Source of the DNA: Agrobacterium tumefaciens
GTDB taxonomy: Bacteria > Pseudomonadota > Alphaproteobacteria > Rhizobiales > Rhizobiaceae
Reading direction: 5' to 3'
Length of the DNA stretch: 64,000 bases
Assembly (NCBI RefSeq): GCF_009649785.1
Contig: NZ_WJOK01000006.1
Span: forward strand, 124,001 to 188,000
The notes beneath the pieces are model-generated. The model was not told the DNA's origin, made no database searches, and was given only the letters and a program-made list of their open reading frames with translations. Numbering within the stretch: the first letter of the stretch is position 1; every line of letters starts with the position of its first letter. This document shows, in pieces, positions 17,701 to 26,368 of the stretch. Both the position numbers and the translations under genes were made by a program.

Positions 17701-18686
17701 TGTATATTGTAACCGGAGCTGCTGGATTTATCGGGTCCAACATTGTCGCTGATTTGGAGGCGGCGGGTCTGGGGCCGATTACCGTCGTTGACTGGTTTGG
17801 CCGTGGCGATAAGTGGCGCAATCTCGCTAAGCGTAACATCGCAGCTTATGTGTCACCCGAAGGACTGCTCGACTATCTTCGCAGCATTAAAGTGGATGTG
17901 AAAGCCGTCATACATATGGGCGCGATTTCCGCCACCACGGAAGCTGATGTAGACAGACTGATCGAGCTGAACATCAACTATTCTGTAATGTTGTGGGACT
18001 GGTGTGCTGAGCATGGCGTTCCTTTCATTTACGCGTCTTCCGCTGCGACCTATGGCGGCATCGAGGAGGGGTTTGATGACGACGAGGCTGCATCGGCACG
18101 CGCCTCTCTTGCACCGCTGAATGCCTATGGCTGGAGCAAAAAGACGACCGATGATATTTTCATCGAACGTGTTGCGCGTGGTGAGAATGCCCCTCCGCAG
18201 TGGGCTGGCCTAAAATTTTTCAATGTTTACGGGCCAAATGAATATCATAAGGATGATATGCGCAGTGTCGCCTGCAAACTCTTTGACGTCGTGCAGGCCA
18301 CTAACGAGGTATCCCTGTTCAAGTCTTATCGACCTGATATCGAACATGGAGAACAGCGTCGGGATTTCGTATATGTGAAAGATTGCACATCGTTCATCTT
18401 GTGGCTTTTGAACAATCAGAAATATAGCGGGATCTTTAATTGTGGATCTGGCAAGGCACGATCTTTTGCAGACATCGTTCATGTCATGGGCGATCTTCTC
18501 GGCAAGAAGCTGAATATTAATTTCATTGAAATGCCGGAGGCGATCCGCGGTAAATATCAGTACTTTACCGAGGCAAATATGTCGAAAGTCGCGTCAATCG
18601 GATATAACGGCCCCCAATCATCGCTTGAAGAAGGGCTTGACGATTACATCAATTCGTATCTAAGCCGCGAAGACAGATATCGCTAG
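17700..18686 (+). CDS. hldD: ADP-L-glycero-D-manno-heptose 6-epimerase
   Basis: A 328-aa extended short-chain dehydrogenase: N-terminal NADP-binding I-V-T-G-A-A-G-F-I-G-S-N and the catalytic Tyr-Lys pair in N-A-Y-G-W-S-K-K near residues 140-147. Other HldD hallmarks are F-F-N-V-Y-G-P-N-E near residue 178 and E-H-G-E-Q-R-R-D-F-V-Y-V near residue 220. It converts the ADP-D,D-heptose made by HldE to the L,D form used by heptosyltransferases. The ATG shares one base with the hldE stop (TGATG), showing tight coupling. Confidence 0.95.
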   Translation: MYIVTGAAGFIGSNIVADLEAAGLGPITVVDWFGRGDKWRNLAKRNIAAYVSPEGLLDYLRSIKVDVKAVIHMGAISATTEADVDRLIELNINYSVMLWDWCAEHGVPFIYASSAATYGGIEEGFDDDEAASARASLAPLNAYGWSKKTTDDIFIERVARGENAPPQWAGLKFFNVYGPNEYHKDDMRSVACKLFDVVQATNEVSLFKSYRPDIEHGEQRRDFVYVKDCTSFILWLLNNQKYSGIFNCGSGKARSFADIVHVMGDLLGKKLNINFIEMPEAIRGKYQYFTEANMSKVASIGYNGPQSSLEEGLDDYINSYLSREDRYR

Positions 18687-18842
18687 CAGTAGGCATAATT
18701 GATGCGAAAAGACTGTATGCGCTCACATAAAGCTGGATTGAACACCCTCAAAATCGCAACCGCTGAATGGCGTCCTTCGAAAACGGATTCGGATAGCTAT
18801 CACTCATGTCAGCCAAACCAGTCTGGTTAAGGATAATTCTTG

Positions 18843-20519
18843 ATGACACAGCCGGGCTTCGAATCCGCTCAGAATGAATATCTGAAACTCAAAAAATGGC
18901 TTTTCGAAGCGGCGCTTCCACTATGGTCCTCGGTTGGGCGAGATGATGTGAGTGGTGGCTTTTTCGAAAAAATCGATAGAAGCGGTGCTGCAGTTGAAGC
19001 ACCGCGAAGAACGCGGGTCGTTTGCCGTCAGATCTATAGCTTTTCTGCGGCTAAGAGAATGGGTTGGGCCGGCGATGCTGAAGGGGTGGTTCAGCACGGA
19101 TGGGACTTTCTTCAACAGCACTGTTTTAATGCGGACGGTTCCCTGATTACTACGGTCGATTTGGCGAGTGGGGTCAGGAATACGTCATTCGATCTATATG
19201 ACCATGCCTTTGCGTTGTTCGGGCTGAGCTATGCTGCTGACACGCTTGAAAACGAGGACACCATTGCCGAAGCCGCGCTGCACTGTCTTGAGGCGATGAT
19301 CGCGGGTTGGAAGCATCCGGCCTCAGGTTTTGAAGAGGCCGCGCCGCCTATCGTGCCTCTGCGTTCCAATCCGCATATGCATCTCTTTGAGGCGTTTCTT
19401 GCATGGATGGAAAATCCTTCGGTAAAAAAGCCTGAACGCTGGCTGTCGTGCCTCAATGAAATAGGCGAATTGTGCCTGTCGGCATTTATCTCGCCTGAAA
19501 GCGGGGCTCTTCGTGAATATTATAATCACGACTGGTCGGTAATGCAGCACCACACCCTGGCGCCAATCGAGCCGGGGCACCAATTCGAATGGGCATGGTT
19601 GCTCACGCGATGGGGTAAGATGGTAGGGCGGAAAGACGCTCTTATCGCTGCGCGCAAACTCGTGGAGATTGGCGAAAAAGGTGTCGATGAATCCCGTGGT
19701 CTTGCGCGCAATGGTCTGAATTTTGATCTGACACTCAACGACAAAGCATTTCGTCTGTGGCCACAGACTGAGCGGATCAAAGCTTGGCTTATGATGGCCG
19801 AGACGGCGATAACTCTCGAAGATAGAGAAGTGGCATACGCAAAGGTTGCTGAGGCGGCCGGTGCATTGCAGGGTTTTTTCAAGGGAGTTCTACCCGGCCT
19901 TTGGGTGGATCGTTTTCACGAAGATGGTACCGCAGTCGAGGAGCATGCGCCCGCGTCGTCTCTTTATCATATCGTCTGCGCTGTCGAAGAAATGCACAGA
20001 TTGCTGCAGCCTTATACCGAAAGCGTACCCGCGCTTTTTTTAGATCGAGATGGCGTGATTATCGAAGACACGGGATATCCAGGTAAGATTGAGGACGTCC
20101 GACTTATCCCTGGGGCAGCGGAAGTTATAAGTTCTTTCAGAGACCGGGGATATCGGGTATTTGTCGTAACAAACCAGTCTGGCATCGGTCGCGGTTATTA
20201 CGATGATCTCGACTATATCATTTTGCGGGCTCATATTGGGAAGTTGCTTCACGAACAAGGCGCATCTATTGACGATGAACGCCTCTGTCCTTTCCACGAG
20301 AATGCCACGATCGAAAAATACCGGGGTGATCACTATTGGAGAAAACCCTCTCCGGGAATGATAGAAGATATCATCATGCGATGGAACGTGAATCGGGAGC
20401 GCAGCGTTCTCATCGGCGACAAGGTGTCGGATGTTGAGGCTGCTGTTGCAGCCGGTATTCAAGGCGCGTTGTTCTCCGGAAAAAACTTGTTTGATTTTGT
20501 TTCAAGCAAAAAACTCTAA
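18843..20519 (+). CDS. Fusion of AGE-family epimerase/isomerase and GmhB-like HAD phosphatase
   Basis: A 558-aa two-domain protein. Residues 1 to about 388 are an alpha/alpha-barrel AGE domain with the family's conserved histidines: D-H121, M-H180-L-F-E-A, E-P-G-H246-Q-F-E-W and L-Y-H376. Residues about 396-558 are a HAD domain like D-glycero-D-manno-heptose 1,7-bisphosphate 7-phosphatase, with D401/D403 in F-L-D-R-D-G, T-N-Q-S-G near 443 and G-D-K-V-S-D near 525. The GmhB zinc loop is half lost: C482 and H485 remain, but the C-x-C pair before R-K-P is replaced by H497 and W499. Lies after hldE-hldD. The AGE half could be a sugar-phosphate isomerase; its substrate is unknown. Confidence 0.82.
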   Translation: MTQPGFESAQNEYLKLKKWLFEAALPLWSSVGRDDVSGGFFEKIDRSGAAVEAPRRTRVVCRQIYSFSAAKRMGWAGDAEGVVQHGWDFLQQHCFNADGSLITTVDLASGVRNTSFDLYDHAFALFGLSYAADTLENEDTIAEAALHCLEAMIAGWKHPASGFEEAAPPIVPLRSNPHMHLFEAFLAWMENPSVKKPERWLSCLNEIGELCLSAFISPESGALREYYNHDWSVMQHHTLAPIEPGHQFEWAWLLTRWGKMVGRKDALIAARKLVEIGEKGVDESRGLARNGLNFDLTLNDKAFRLWPQTERIKAWLMMAETAITLEDREVAYAKVAEAAGALQGFFKGVLPGLWVDRFHEDGTAVEEHAPASSLYHIVCAVEEMHRLLQPYTESVPALFLDRDGVIIEDTGYPGKIEDVRLIPGAAEVISSFRDRGYRVFVVTNQSGIGRGYYDDLDYIILRAHIGKLLHEQGASIDDERLCPFHENATIEKYRGDHYWRKPSPGMIEDIIMRWNVNRERSVLIGDKVSDVEAAVAAGIQGALFSGKNLFDFVSSKKL

Positions 20520-20537
20520 CGTCTTGGTTGTGATGTT

Positions 20538-22673
20538 ATGGAAAGTACGCGGTTGCTTAACTTGAACGGCACTGAATTCTCGAACTACCAAGACGCTTAC
20601 GCGAAATGGAGGGAAACACAGACCTCTGCCGGCACTCACTATTTACCAATCTTCCAAGCCGTCGAAGCGAGCAAAAGCGGATTGTGCACTGTCCGCGTTG
20701 ATGGCGTGGATGGCGTGGAGTTTTCTGGGATAAATCCCCAGATGTGGTCGCTTGTATCGGGTGGGGGAAGCTCATCCGAGAAGGCGGAAACTTCTCCAGC
20801 GACGCTGCAGTTCGACATATTTTTTAAGCGCTCGTCGACACTCGATAGCCTCGAAAACATCCACAAGTGCGTGAGCGATGTCGAGCGCAGTCTTTTGCCA
20901 AACGGTTTGTTGATATTTGAACTGAAATTAGATCGACAAACTGCTGGAAGCGACATAGACGAAGCGCTGCATCGCTGGCGCTATGTTCTAGACACGTTCA
21001 ACTTACGTATTCTAGCAAAAATATTGATGCCTTATTCTGGCGGCAACGATGGGCACGCGAAGCCTGAAGGCCGTATATCCGGCTCAACTTACTTGACGAT
21101 CGTTGTCTGTCGTGACTTCGACGTCGAGAACTCTTTTATTAGAGAAGTTAGAAGAGCAATCGACGACATTCGGGCCGTAACGCAATCCGAGAATTTGCAG
21201 TTCATTATCGGGTCGCCCCAAGCCACGGATGGGGCCAAGATGGCAGATCACGATCTCTCGGACATCTGGCAGATGCATTATACATTGCAGGCCCAAGCAA
21301 GCACGGCGGAAGCGATGATAGCGTCTCTGTCCGAAACCGCTGTTTCCGCAAAGGACGCGTCTCGCCGCCTTTTGAAAACTGAGCGGCGTGTTCTGGCGCT
21401 CAGAAAACAGACATCCCTATTTTTACCGATTACCTATCCATGGTCTCTTTTCGCCGGTCTGGTGCTGTCGCTAATAAAAAAAGCTAAGGCAAAACGAAAA
21501 AAAAAACATATAAGTCAGGCGCCTGATTTAGAGCCTCTTCGTTCTCCTTCGGCGCCTGAAAATGGCGTTGTGGTCGAGAATAGAACGACCTATGGGCTAA
21601 CCCCTTTTGGTCAAAAACCTAAGATACTTATTCTGAAGCTTGATCATATAGGTGATTTCTTTCTGTCGCTTCCCGCCGTCGATGTGCTGAAAAGAGCGTG
21701 GCCTGATGCGGAGGTCACGTTGGTCTGTTCGCCGACGAATGGTGATCTGGCCAGGGCAAGCGGCTATTTCGATTCAGTAATCGAATATAAATTCTCTGCG
21801 GAACTCTCGCAGGATGTTCAGAAAGCCCAACTTGAAAACTACGCGAACATAAAAAGGCTAGTACCAGATCGCTACGATTTGGCTATCGATCTGAGGCATG
21901 ACCCGGATACAAGGCCGCTTCTGATGTTTATTCAGGCCGCCGTAAAGGCAGGCTTTCAGGGCTTTGACAAACATTTCATGCCCCTCAATATTTCATTGCC
22001 GCCGATGGAGGTTCCCCGCGGACTATATCAAAACGCGCATAACATCCATCGTCTCATGTTGCTGAGTAGCCATGTCGTCAACACTTTAAAGGGATTTGAC
22101 AGCTCCGACGCGACCTCTGCATTGATAGCGAGTGGAAGCTTCAATAATCCCTTCGTCGGCTCTCGATATGTGGTCATTGCTCCCGGCGGAGGGACATTGG
22201 CCAAGAAATGGGCTCCTTCGAAGTTTGCGGAGCTTGCGCGCAGGCTTGTATCGGAAGACGATTTCAAGATAGTCGTTGTCGGTGGTAACGCGGAATCTGA
22301 ATATCGCGATGCGATATTTAACGCGATCCCAGAGGGCATGGGGTTGGATTTGATCGCCAATCTCCCCTTAGTGGACCTTGCTTCGGTCATCTCCAATGCG
22401 CAGATTTTTGTCGGCACAGATACCGGTGCCACCCATCTTGCGGCGTTAATAGGCGTACCAACTGTTGTCGTGTTCAGCGGTGTTGCCGATCACAATATAT
22501 GGCAACCAATGGGAAGGTCTGTTGCGATCGTCAGAAAACCGCTAGCCTGTTCGCCCTGCCATATAGCGCGCATCGAAGATTGTGTTGCCGCTCACAAATG
22601 CATGACTGGAATATCTGTCGACGTGGTCATTGATACGATTAGAAACACATTGTCGGCGCATGATGCCGAATGA
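20538..22673 (+). CDS. Glycosyltransferase family 9 (heptosyltransferase-like) with methyltransferase-like N-terminal region
   Basis: A 711-aa protein. Residues about 361-700 are a GT9 domain: start P-K-I-L-I-L-K-L-D-H-I-G-D, then A-P-G-G-G-T near 545 and V-G-T-D-T-G-A-T-H-L-A-A-L near 630. GT9 includes the LPS heptosyltransferases WaaC and WaaF. Residues about 60-210 look like the second half of a class I methyltransferase (L-L-P-N-G-L-L-I-F-E-L), but no SAM-binding glycine loop is seen. A hydrophobic stretch followed by a run of Lys/Arg at about 296-324 separates the two and could anchor the protein at the inner membrane. Its place after ADP-heptose genes fits a heptose transferase. Confidence 0.75.
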   Translation: MESTRLLNLNGTEFSNYQDAYAKWRETQTSAGTHYLPIFQAVEASKSGLCTVRVDGVDGVEFSGINPQMWSLVSGGGSSSEKAETSPATLQFDIFFKRSSTLDSLENIHKCVSDVERSLLPNGLLIFELKLDRQTAGSDIDEALHRWRYVLDTFNLRILAKILMPYSGGNDGHAKPEGRISGSTYLTIVVCRDFDVENSFIREVRRAIDDIRAVTQSENLQFIIGSPQATDGAKMADHDLSDIWQMHYTLQAQASTAEAMIASLSETAVSAKDASRRLLKTERRVLALRKQTSLFLPITYPWSLFAGLVLSLIKKAKAKRKKKHISQAPDLEPLRSPSAPENGVVVENRTTYGLTPFGQKPKILILKLDHIGDFFLSLPAVDVLKRAWPDAEVTLVCSPTNGDLARASGYFDSVIEYKFSAELSQDVQKAQLENYANIKRLVPDRYDLAIDLRHDPDTRPLLMFIQAAVKAGFQGFDKHFMPLNISLPPMEVPRGLYQNAHNIHRLMLLSSHVVNTLKGFDSSDATSALIASGSFNNPFVGSRYVVIAPGGGTLAKKWAPSKFAELARRLVSEDDFKIVVVGGNAESEYRDAIFNAIPEGMGLDLIANLPLVDLASVISNAQIFVGTDTGATHLAALIGVPTVVVFSGVADHNIWQPMGRSVAIVRKPLACSPCHIARIEDCVAAHKCMTGISVDVVIDTIRNTLSAHDAE

Positions 22674-22835
22674 TTGCTACTAGTGTGTAAGGAAGTTTGT
22701 TTGCAGTGTCACGGTCGGTCTCATAGTGACTTGCCTTCAATGTACACGAACATATAGAGATTCTGGCGTCACGAATTCGCAAGCCAATGCGTGTCGAGGC
22801 TGAACTGTGTTGTTGCGAGATGGAAGGTGCCTCCT

Positions 22836-23759
22836 GTGATCGAAAAAGGTTTCTATTATGAGTTTGAAAACAGGCACAGGGGCAGTCGAAGCGAAATTCG
22901 TGGACGTCTGGAAATCTACAATCAGACCATCGAGCTTTTAGAGCTGGAGCTACTCCCCAGGAATGCGATTGATTATGGATGCGGGCGTGGCGAGTGGCTA
23001 CGTTTGCTGTCCGAGCGCTCTTGGCAGGTTTTGGGCGTCGACTCGAACGACGATATGCTTTCTCCTGCTCAGGCGGATGGTTTAACTGTCGAGGTTGGTG
23101 ATTGTCTTAGTCATATTGCGAGCCAGCCAGACAATAGTGTGACTTTGATAACCGGGTTTCACATCGTGGAACACCTCCCGCCAGATGTCCTGCACGACTT
23201 TGTCAAGCATGCGCATCGCGTAGTGCGGCCCGGTGGCCTCGTGATCTTCGAGACTCCCAATCCTGAAAACATACTTGTCGGTTCGAACCGGTTTTACTCG
23301 GATCCCACCCATGTTCACCCGTTGCCTCCTAAGTATCTCGAATTTGTCGTCGAGTTCTATGGCTTCTCCGAGGCAACATGTATCGGCATAAATCAGCCGA
23401 ATCTCCGTTATCAAACAGGGTCAGCAGCCGCATTCTTGGAAATGATGGAACTCTTCCCCGATTATGCTGTGCTCGGGCGCAAGCCCAAGGAAGGCGCGAC
23501 CTCGACCGGGTTTCTGGAGTTTGTACGCAAAACATATCCAGACAGTAATCCATATAGTTATCGGGTCATCGACGATTTTATAGATAAAACCCATCGGAAT
23601 GAGATGGAATTGGCTGATCTGAAAACGCACAATGAACAGAATAGAGACGAGATTGAGCGTCTGAAGGCAGAAGTGAGGTTTTTCCGGGAGAAACTGGAAC
23701 GACGTGGTCTGTCGGCCATGTGGGATCGCTTGAAAAAGAAAATCCGGTCTCAGCGATAG
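22836..23759 (+). CDS. Class I SAM-dependent methyltransferase
   Basis: A 307-aa protein with a standard SAM-binding motif I (A-I-D-Y-G-C-G-R-G-E-W near residues 47-57), acidic residue in V-D-S-N near 75, and G-F-H-I-V-E-H-L (motif IV region) near 108-115. GTG at 22836 is preferred because a GGAAGG element lies 8 nt upstream; GTG at 22791 is a longer alternative. The C-terminus is a charged helical segment rich in Glu, Lys and Arg. Methyltransferases in such loci often modify sugar residues or cap O-antigen chains. The acceptor is unknown. Confidence 0.8.
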   Translation: MIEKGFYYEFENRHRGSRSEIRGRLEIYNQTIELLELELLPRNAIDYGCGRGEWLRLLSERSWQVLGVDSNDDMLSPAQADGLTVEVGDCLSHIASQPDNSVTLITGFHIVEHLPPDVLHDFVKHAHRVVRPGGLVIFETPNPENILVGSNRFYSDPTHVHPLPPKYLEFVVEFYGFSEATCIGINQPNLRYQTGSAAAFLEMMELFPDYAVLGRKPKEGATSTGFLEFVRKTYPDSNPYSYRVIDDFIDKTHRNEMELADLKTHNEQNRDEIERLKAEVRFFREKLERRGLSAMWDRLKKKIRSQR

Positions 23760-23892
23760 GCCTCAGTTACATCGGAGACATATCCGTAATCGATAGGTTT
23801 CTGGAAGTTGTCAGTTTCGAAACCAGGCCGCGCCTGGAGCAAGCAAAATCGGCCTAGTTCTCTCATTGGACGTTGGTTTAGGGTCTTAAAAT

Positions 23893-24801
23893 ATGAACAT
23901 CAGCAGGCTTCGAACCTCAATCCTGAAGAGATGGCGGAAAGTCTTCAACGCCGGTGACAATACAGCCCTGTCGGACGTTAATCTAAAAGAAATTGCCGAA
24001 TGGATAAGGCAAGCAAATGAAAACGCGTTCATAAATAAAGAGCTTTCAGCCATTTATTACGAAGATATGCTTTGCGAAGCTCTACTTCGCAGGTATGGCG
24101 AGAAATTTGTTGCCAAACATAACGCTCACGTTTTTTCCCAGACTTATGAAGATTCTGCGATCGCTGAAATTTTTTCCAGAATAGGTGTGAAGCATAAAAC
24201 GTTCATAGAATTGGGCACTGAGAACGGCAATCAAAATACGACCAGGTTTCTGCTCGAAATGGGGTGGCGAGGTGTGTGGATCGAAGGAAGCTCCCGTCAC
24301 GTGGCTGAGATTAGAGAGAAATTTGCCAATGAGATTAGAGACGGACGGCTTATTGTAGAGCAAGCGTTTGTCGCCGCTGAAAACATATCGGGGATTCTGG
24401 AAGGCACTGGCATAGGCGCGGAAGTCGATTTTATGAGCGTCGATATCGATCAAAATACCTCACACGTATGGAAAGCGATACCGATTAGCGCCCGAGCTGC
24501 ATGTATTGAGTACAATGCGCACATCCACCCAAGTATCGAATACGAAGTGCCTTATGATCGAAATTCGCTTTGGGATGGAACCAACCTATTTGGCGGCTCC
24601 TTAAAGACTATGGAGTTGATTGGTCGCAGCAAGGCCATGTCGCTTGTCGGGTGCGACATTATCGGAGTGAATGCCTATTTTGTTTCAGATGATTGTCTGG
24701 AGGACAAGTTTTTGTCTCCGTACACGGCAGAGTTTCACTATCAGCCACCGCGCTATCGTTTCGCCCGCGGAAACCGTGGCAACCCCCACGCATTACGCTG
24801 A
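23893..24801 (+). CDS. FkbM-like methyltransferase-related protein
   Basis: A 302-aa protein of unusually low GC. Residues 105-150 carry a Rossmann-type motif: F-S-Q-T-Y-E-D-S-A-I, then T-F-I-E-L-G-T-E-N-G-N-Q-N-T-T, then G-V-W-I-E-G-S. This resembles the FkbM-like methyltransferases encoded in polysaccharide clusters. Further on, V-D-F-M-S-V-D-I-D is also typical. Substrate is unknown. It stands alone, with short flanking gaps, and its base composition is clearly unlike that of the genes outside this cluster. Confidence 0.65.
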   Translation: MNISRLRTSILKRWRKVFNAGDNTALSDVNLKEIAEWIRQANENAFINKELSAIYYEDMLCEALLRRYGEKFVAKHNAHVFSQTYEDSAIAEIFSRIGVKHKTFIELGTENGNQNTTRFLLEMGWRGVWIEGSSRHVAEIREKFANEIRDGRLIVEQAFVAAENISGILEGTGIGAEVDFMSVDIDQNTSHVWKAIPISARAACIEYNAHIHPSIEYEVPYDRNSLWDGTNLFGGSLKTMELIGRSKAMSLVGCDIIGVNAYFVSDDCLEDKFLSPYTAEFHYQPPRYRFARGNRGNPHALR

Positions 24802-24988
24802 TATCTACCTTTAGTACGGCCAGTTCCTTCAATCTTGACGTGTTTTACCCATTGCTGGATGCGGTGTGTTACGCGGCTACGGGAGATAATAGGGGACTTG
24901 TAAGCTTGTTCTCATATCCAACGTCCTTTATGAGCCTGATATCGTGGCAGCCCTTGCCGGATAAAATGCTCGATCGAGAGGACAGTGA

Positions 24989-26131
24989 GTGAGAGAGTCC
25001 GAGAGATATCAGTTCATAGACGTTCTTCGCGGCATCGCGGTTCTTCTTGTTTTGATAATTCACATTTCCGAGCTTTATGTCGGCTTCGCGCAACAGGGCA
25101 AGGCCGGAGGCAGATGGATCGCAGAAATCGCGCATCAGTTCGATTTCGGTCGGATGGGTGTTACGATCTTCTTTATAATAAGTGGATTCGTGATACCAGG
25201 TAGCTTGTCGGGAGGAAGATTTGACGGGAGCGTGAAATTTTTATTGTCTCGATTTTTCAGGCTATTTCCGCTCTTTTGGCTCTCGTTGCTCTTCGCCCTC
25301 ATCGCCCAGCAATGGGCATCCGGCAAGTATCCTAGTACGACAGATATCTTTCTCAACGCGACAATGGTGCCGGATCTTTTCTCCGTTGAGCCTATAAACG
25401 GAGCCTACTGGACTCTCGCTGTCGAGCTGGTTTTCTATGGAATGTGCTTGGCGCTTTTCCTGTTGAAGGGCGTAAAGAACCCCAACGTCTTGGCGCTGCT
25501 TGCGCTTGTCCTGACGGCTACTTTCATAGATCGTGAATATCTTCATAAATTTCAAATGTTTGAAGGCAAGCTCGGCGAATATCCCATGCTGTTGGGCTTC
25601 ATGTTCTGGGGCGCCTTGGCGCGCGCTCGTTTTGAAAAGCAGGGGGTACAAGGATTTGCAGAGCTTGCCTACTGGATCGTAGCAATTGGATGGCTATTTG
25701 TGTTCCCAATGGCAGGCTTCAATGAAGCCTACGTCAGAACGCACGCTGAGCCAGATATGGTGCCCCGTTTATATGGCTCTTATTTTGCAGCCTTCGCCGT
25801 ATTTTTCTTTTCCATTCATTTCTTCAAAATTAAATCGGCGTTTTTGTCATTTACCGGCAGAATTAGTTATTCCATATATCTGATGCATGGCCCCGTCATG
25901 TATGCGGGGATCTATTACCTTGATAATTATGGTCAATCACTGCGTGGAAAGATTTCGGTATATCTCTCACTTTTGGTTGTAAGTCTGGCAACATTCTTAT
26001 TGTCTTACTGTACTTATATCTGGATAGAGAAGCCATCCCAGCGCCTTGGCAAAAGAATATACAATCGTATAGAAAATCGTTACATGCAAAAACTACCCAT
26101 TGGGCGTCAGATTGGCTCCAAAAGCATGTGA
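24989..26131 (+). CDS. Acyltransferase family 3 membrane protein (OafA/YrhL type)
   Basis: A 380-aa integral membrane protein with about ten hydrophobic helices. The N-terminus shows the family pattern F-I-D-V-L-R-G-I-A-V-L-L-V-L-I-I-H (R and catalytic H), with M-G-V-T-I-F-F-I-I-S-G-F near residue 55 and R-F-F-R-L-F-P-L-F-W-L near 90. These enzymes O-acylate surface glycans or lipids, using acyl groups passed across the inner membrane. The start is GTG. The 187 bp upstream contain no clear gene. In this cluster it probably decorates O-antigen or core sugars. Confidence 0.87.
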   Translation: MRESERYQFIDVLRGIAVLLVLIIHISELYVGFAQQGKAGGRWIAEIAHQFDFGRMGVTIFFIISGFVIPGSLSGGRFDGSVKFLLSRFFRLFPLFWLSLLFALIAQQWASGKYPSTTDIFLNATMVPDLFSVEPINGAYWTLAVELVFYGMCLALFLLKGVKNPNVLALLALVLTATFIDREYLHKFQMFEGKLGEYPMLLGFMFWGALARARFEKQGVQGFAELAYWIVAIGWLFVFPMAGFNEAYVRTHAEPDMVPRLYGSYFAAFAVFFFSIHFFKIKSAFLSFTGRISYSIYLMHGPVMYAGIYYLDNYGQSLRGKISVYLSLLVVSLATFLLSYCTYIWIEKPSQRLGKRIYNRIENRYMQKLPIGRQIGSKSM

Positions 26132-26312
26132 CTATTCTTAGGAAATTTTTTGGATGATCTTGATGCTCAGGGGTAGCATACTGACCTGGATCCGAATTTC
26201 ATATTTTTCGTACGCGCAGGCACGCCGACCATGGTCGTCAGCCAGGTTTCCACCATGTTGTTGCGGTCAGTTGCTGATCGGAGACCATCCTTGGCCTGGG
26301 TTGTGCAGATAG

Positions 26313-26342
26313 AGAAAGACCATCATCGTCGACGGTCTTTCT
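26313..26342. terminator. Hairpin between convergent acyltransferase and FkbM genes
   Basis: AGAAAGACC (26313-26321) pairs perfectly with GGTCTTTCT (26334-26342) around a 12-nt loop, in the 237-bp gap between two converging genes. A long T-run is absent, so terminator function is only likely. Confidence 0.45.
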
Positions 26343-26368
26343 GTCTATGCATTTACGGCGACTGATTC

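Noticed and set aside
24802-24988. Possible coding extension between the FkbM-like and acyltransferase genes
   Set aside because: An open frame runs through it (L-I-S-T-F-S-T-A-S-S-F-N-L-D), but it begins inside the upstream gene and has no own start or recognisable domain.
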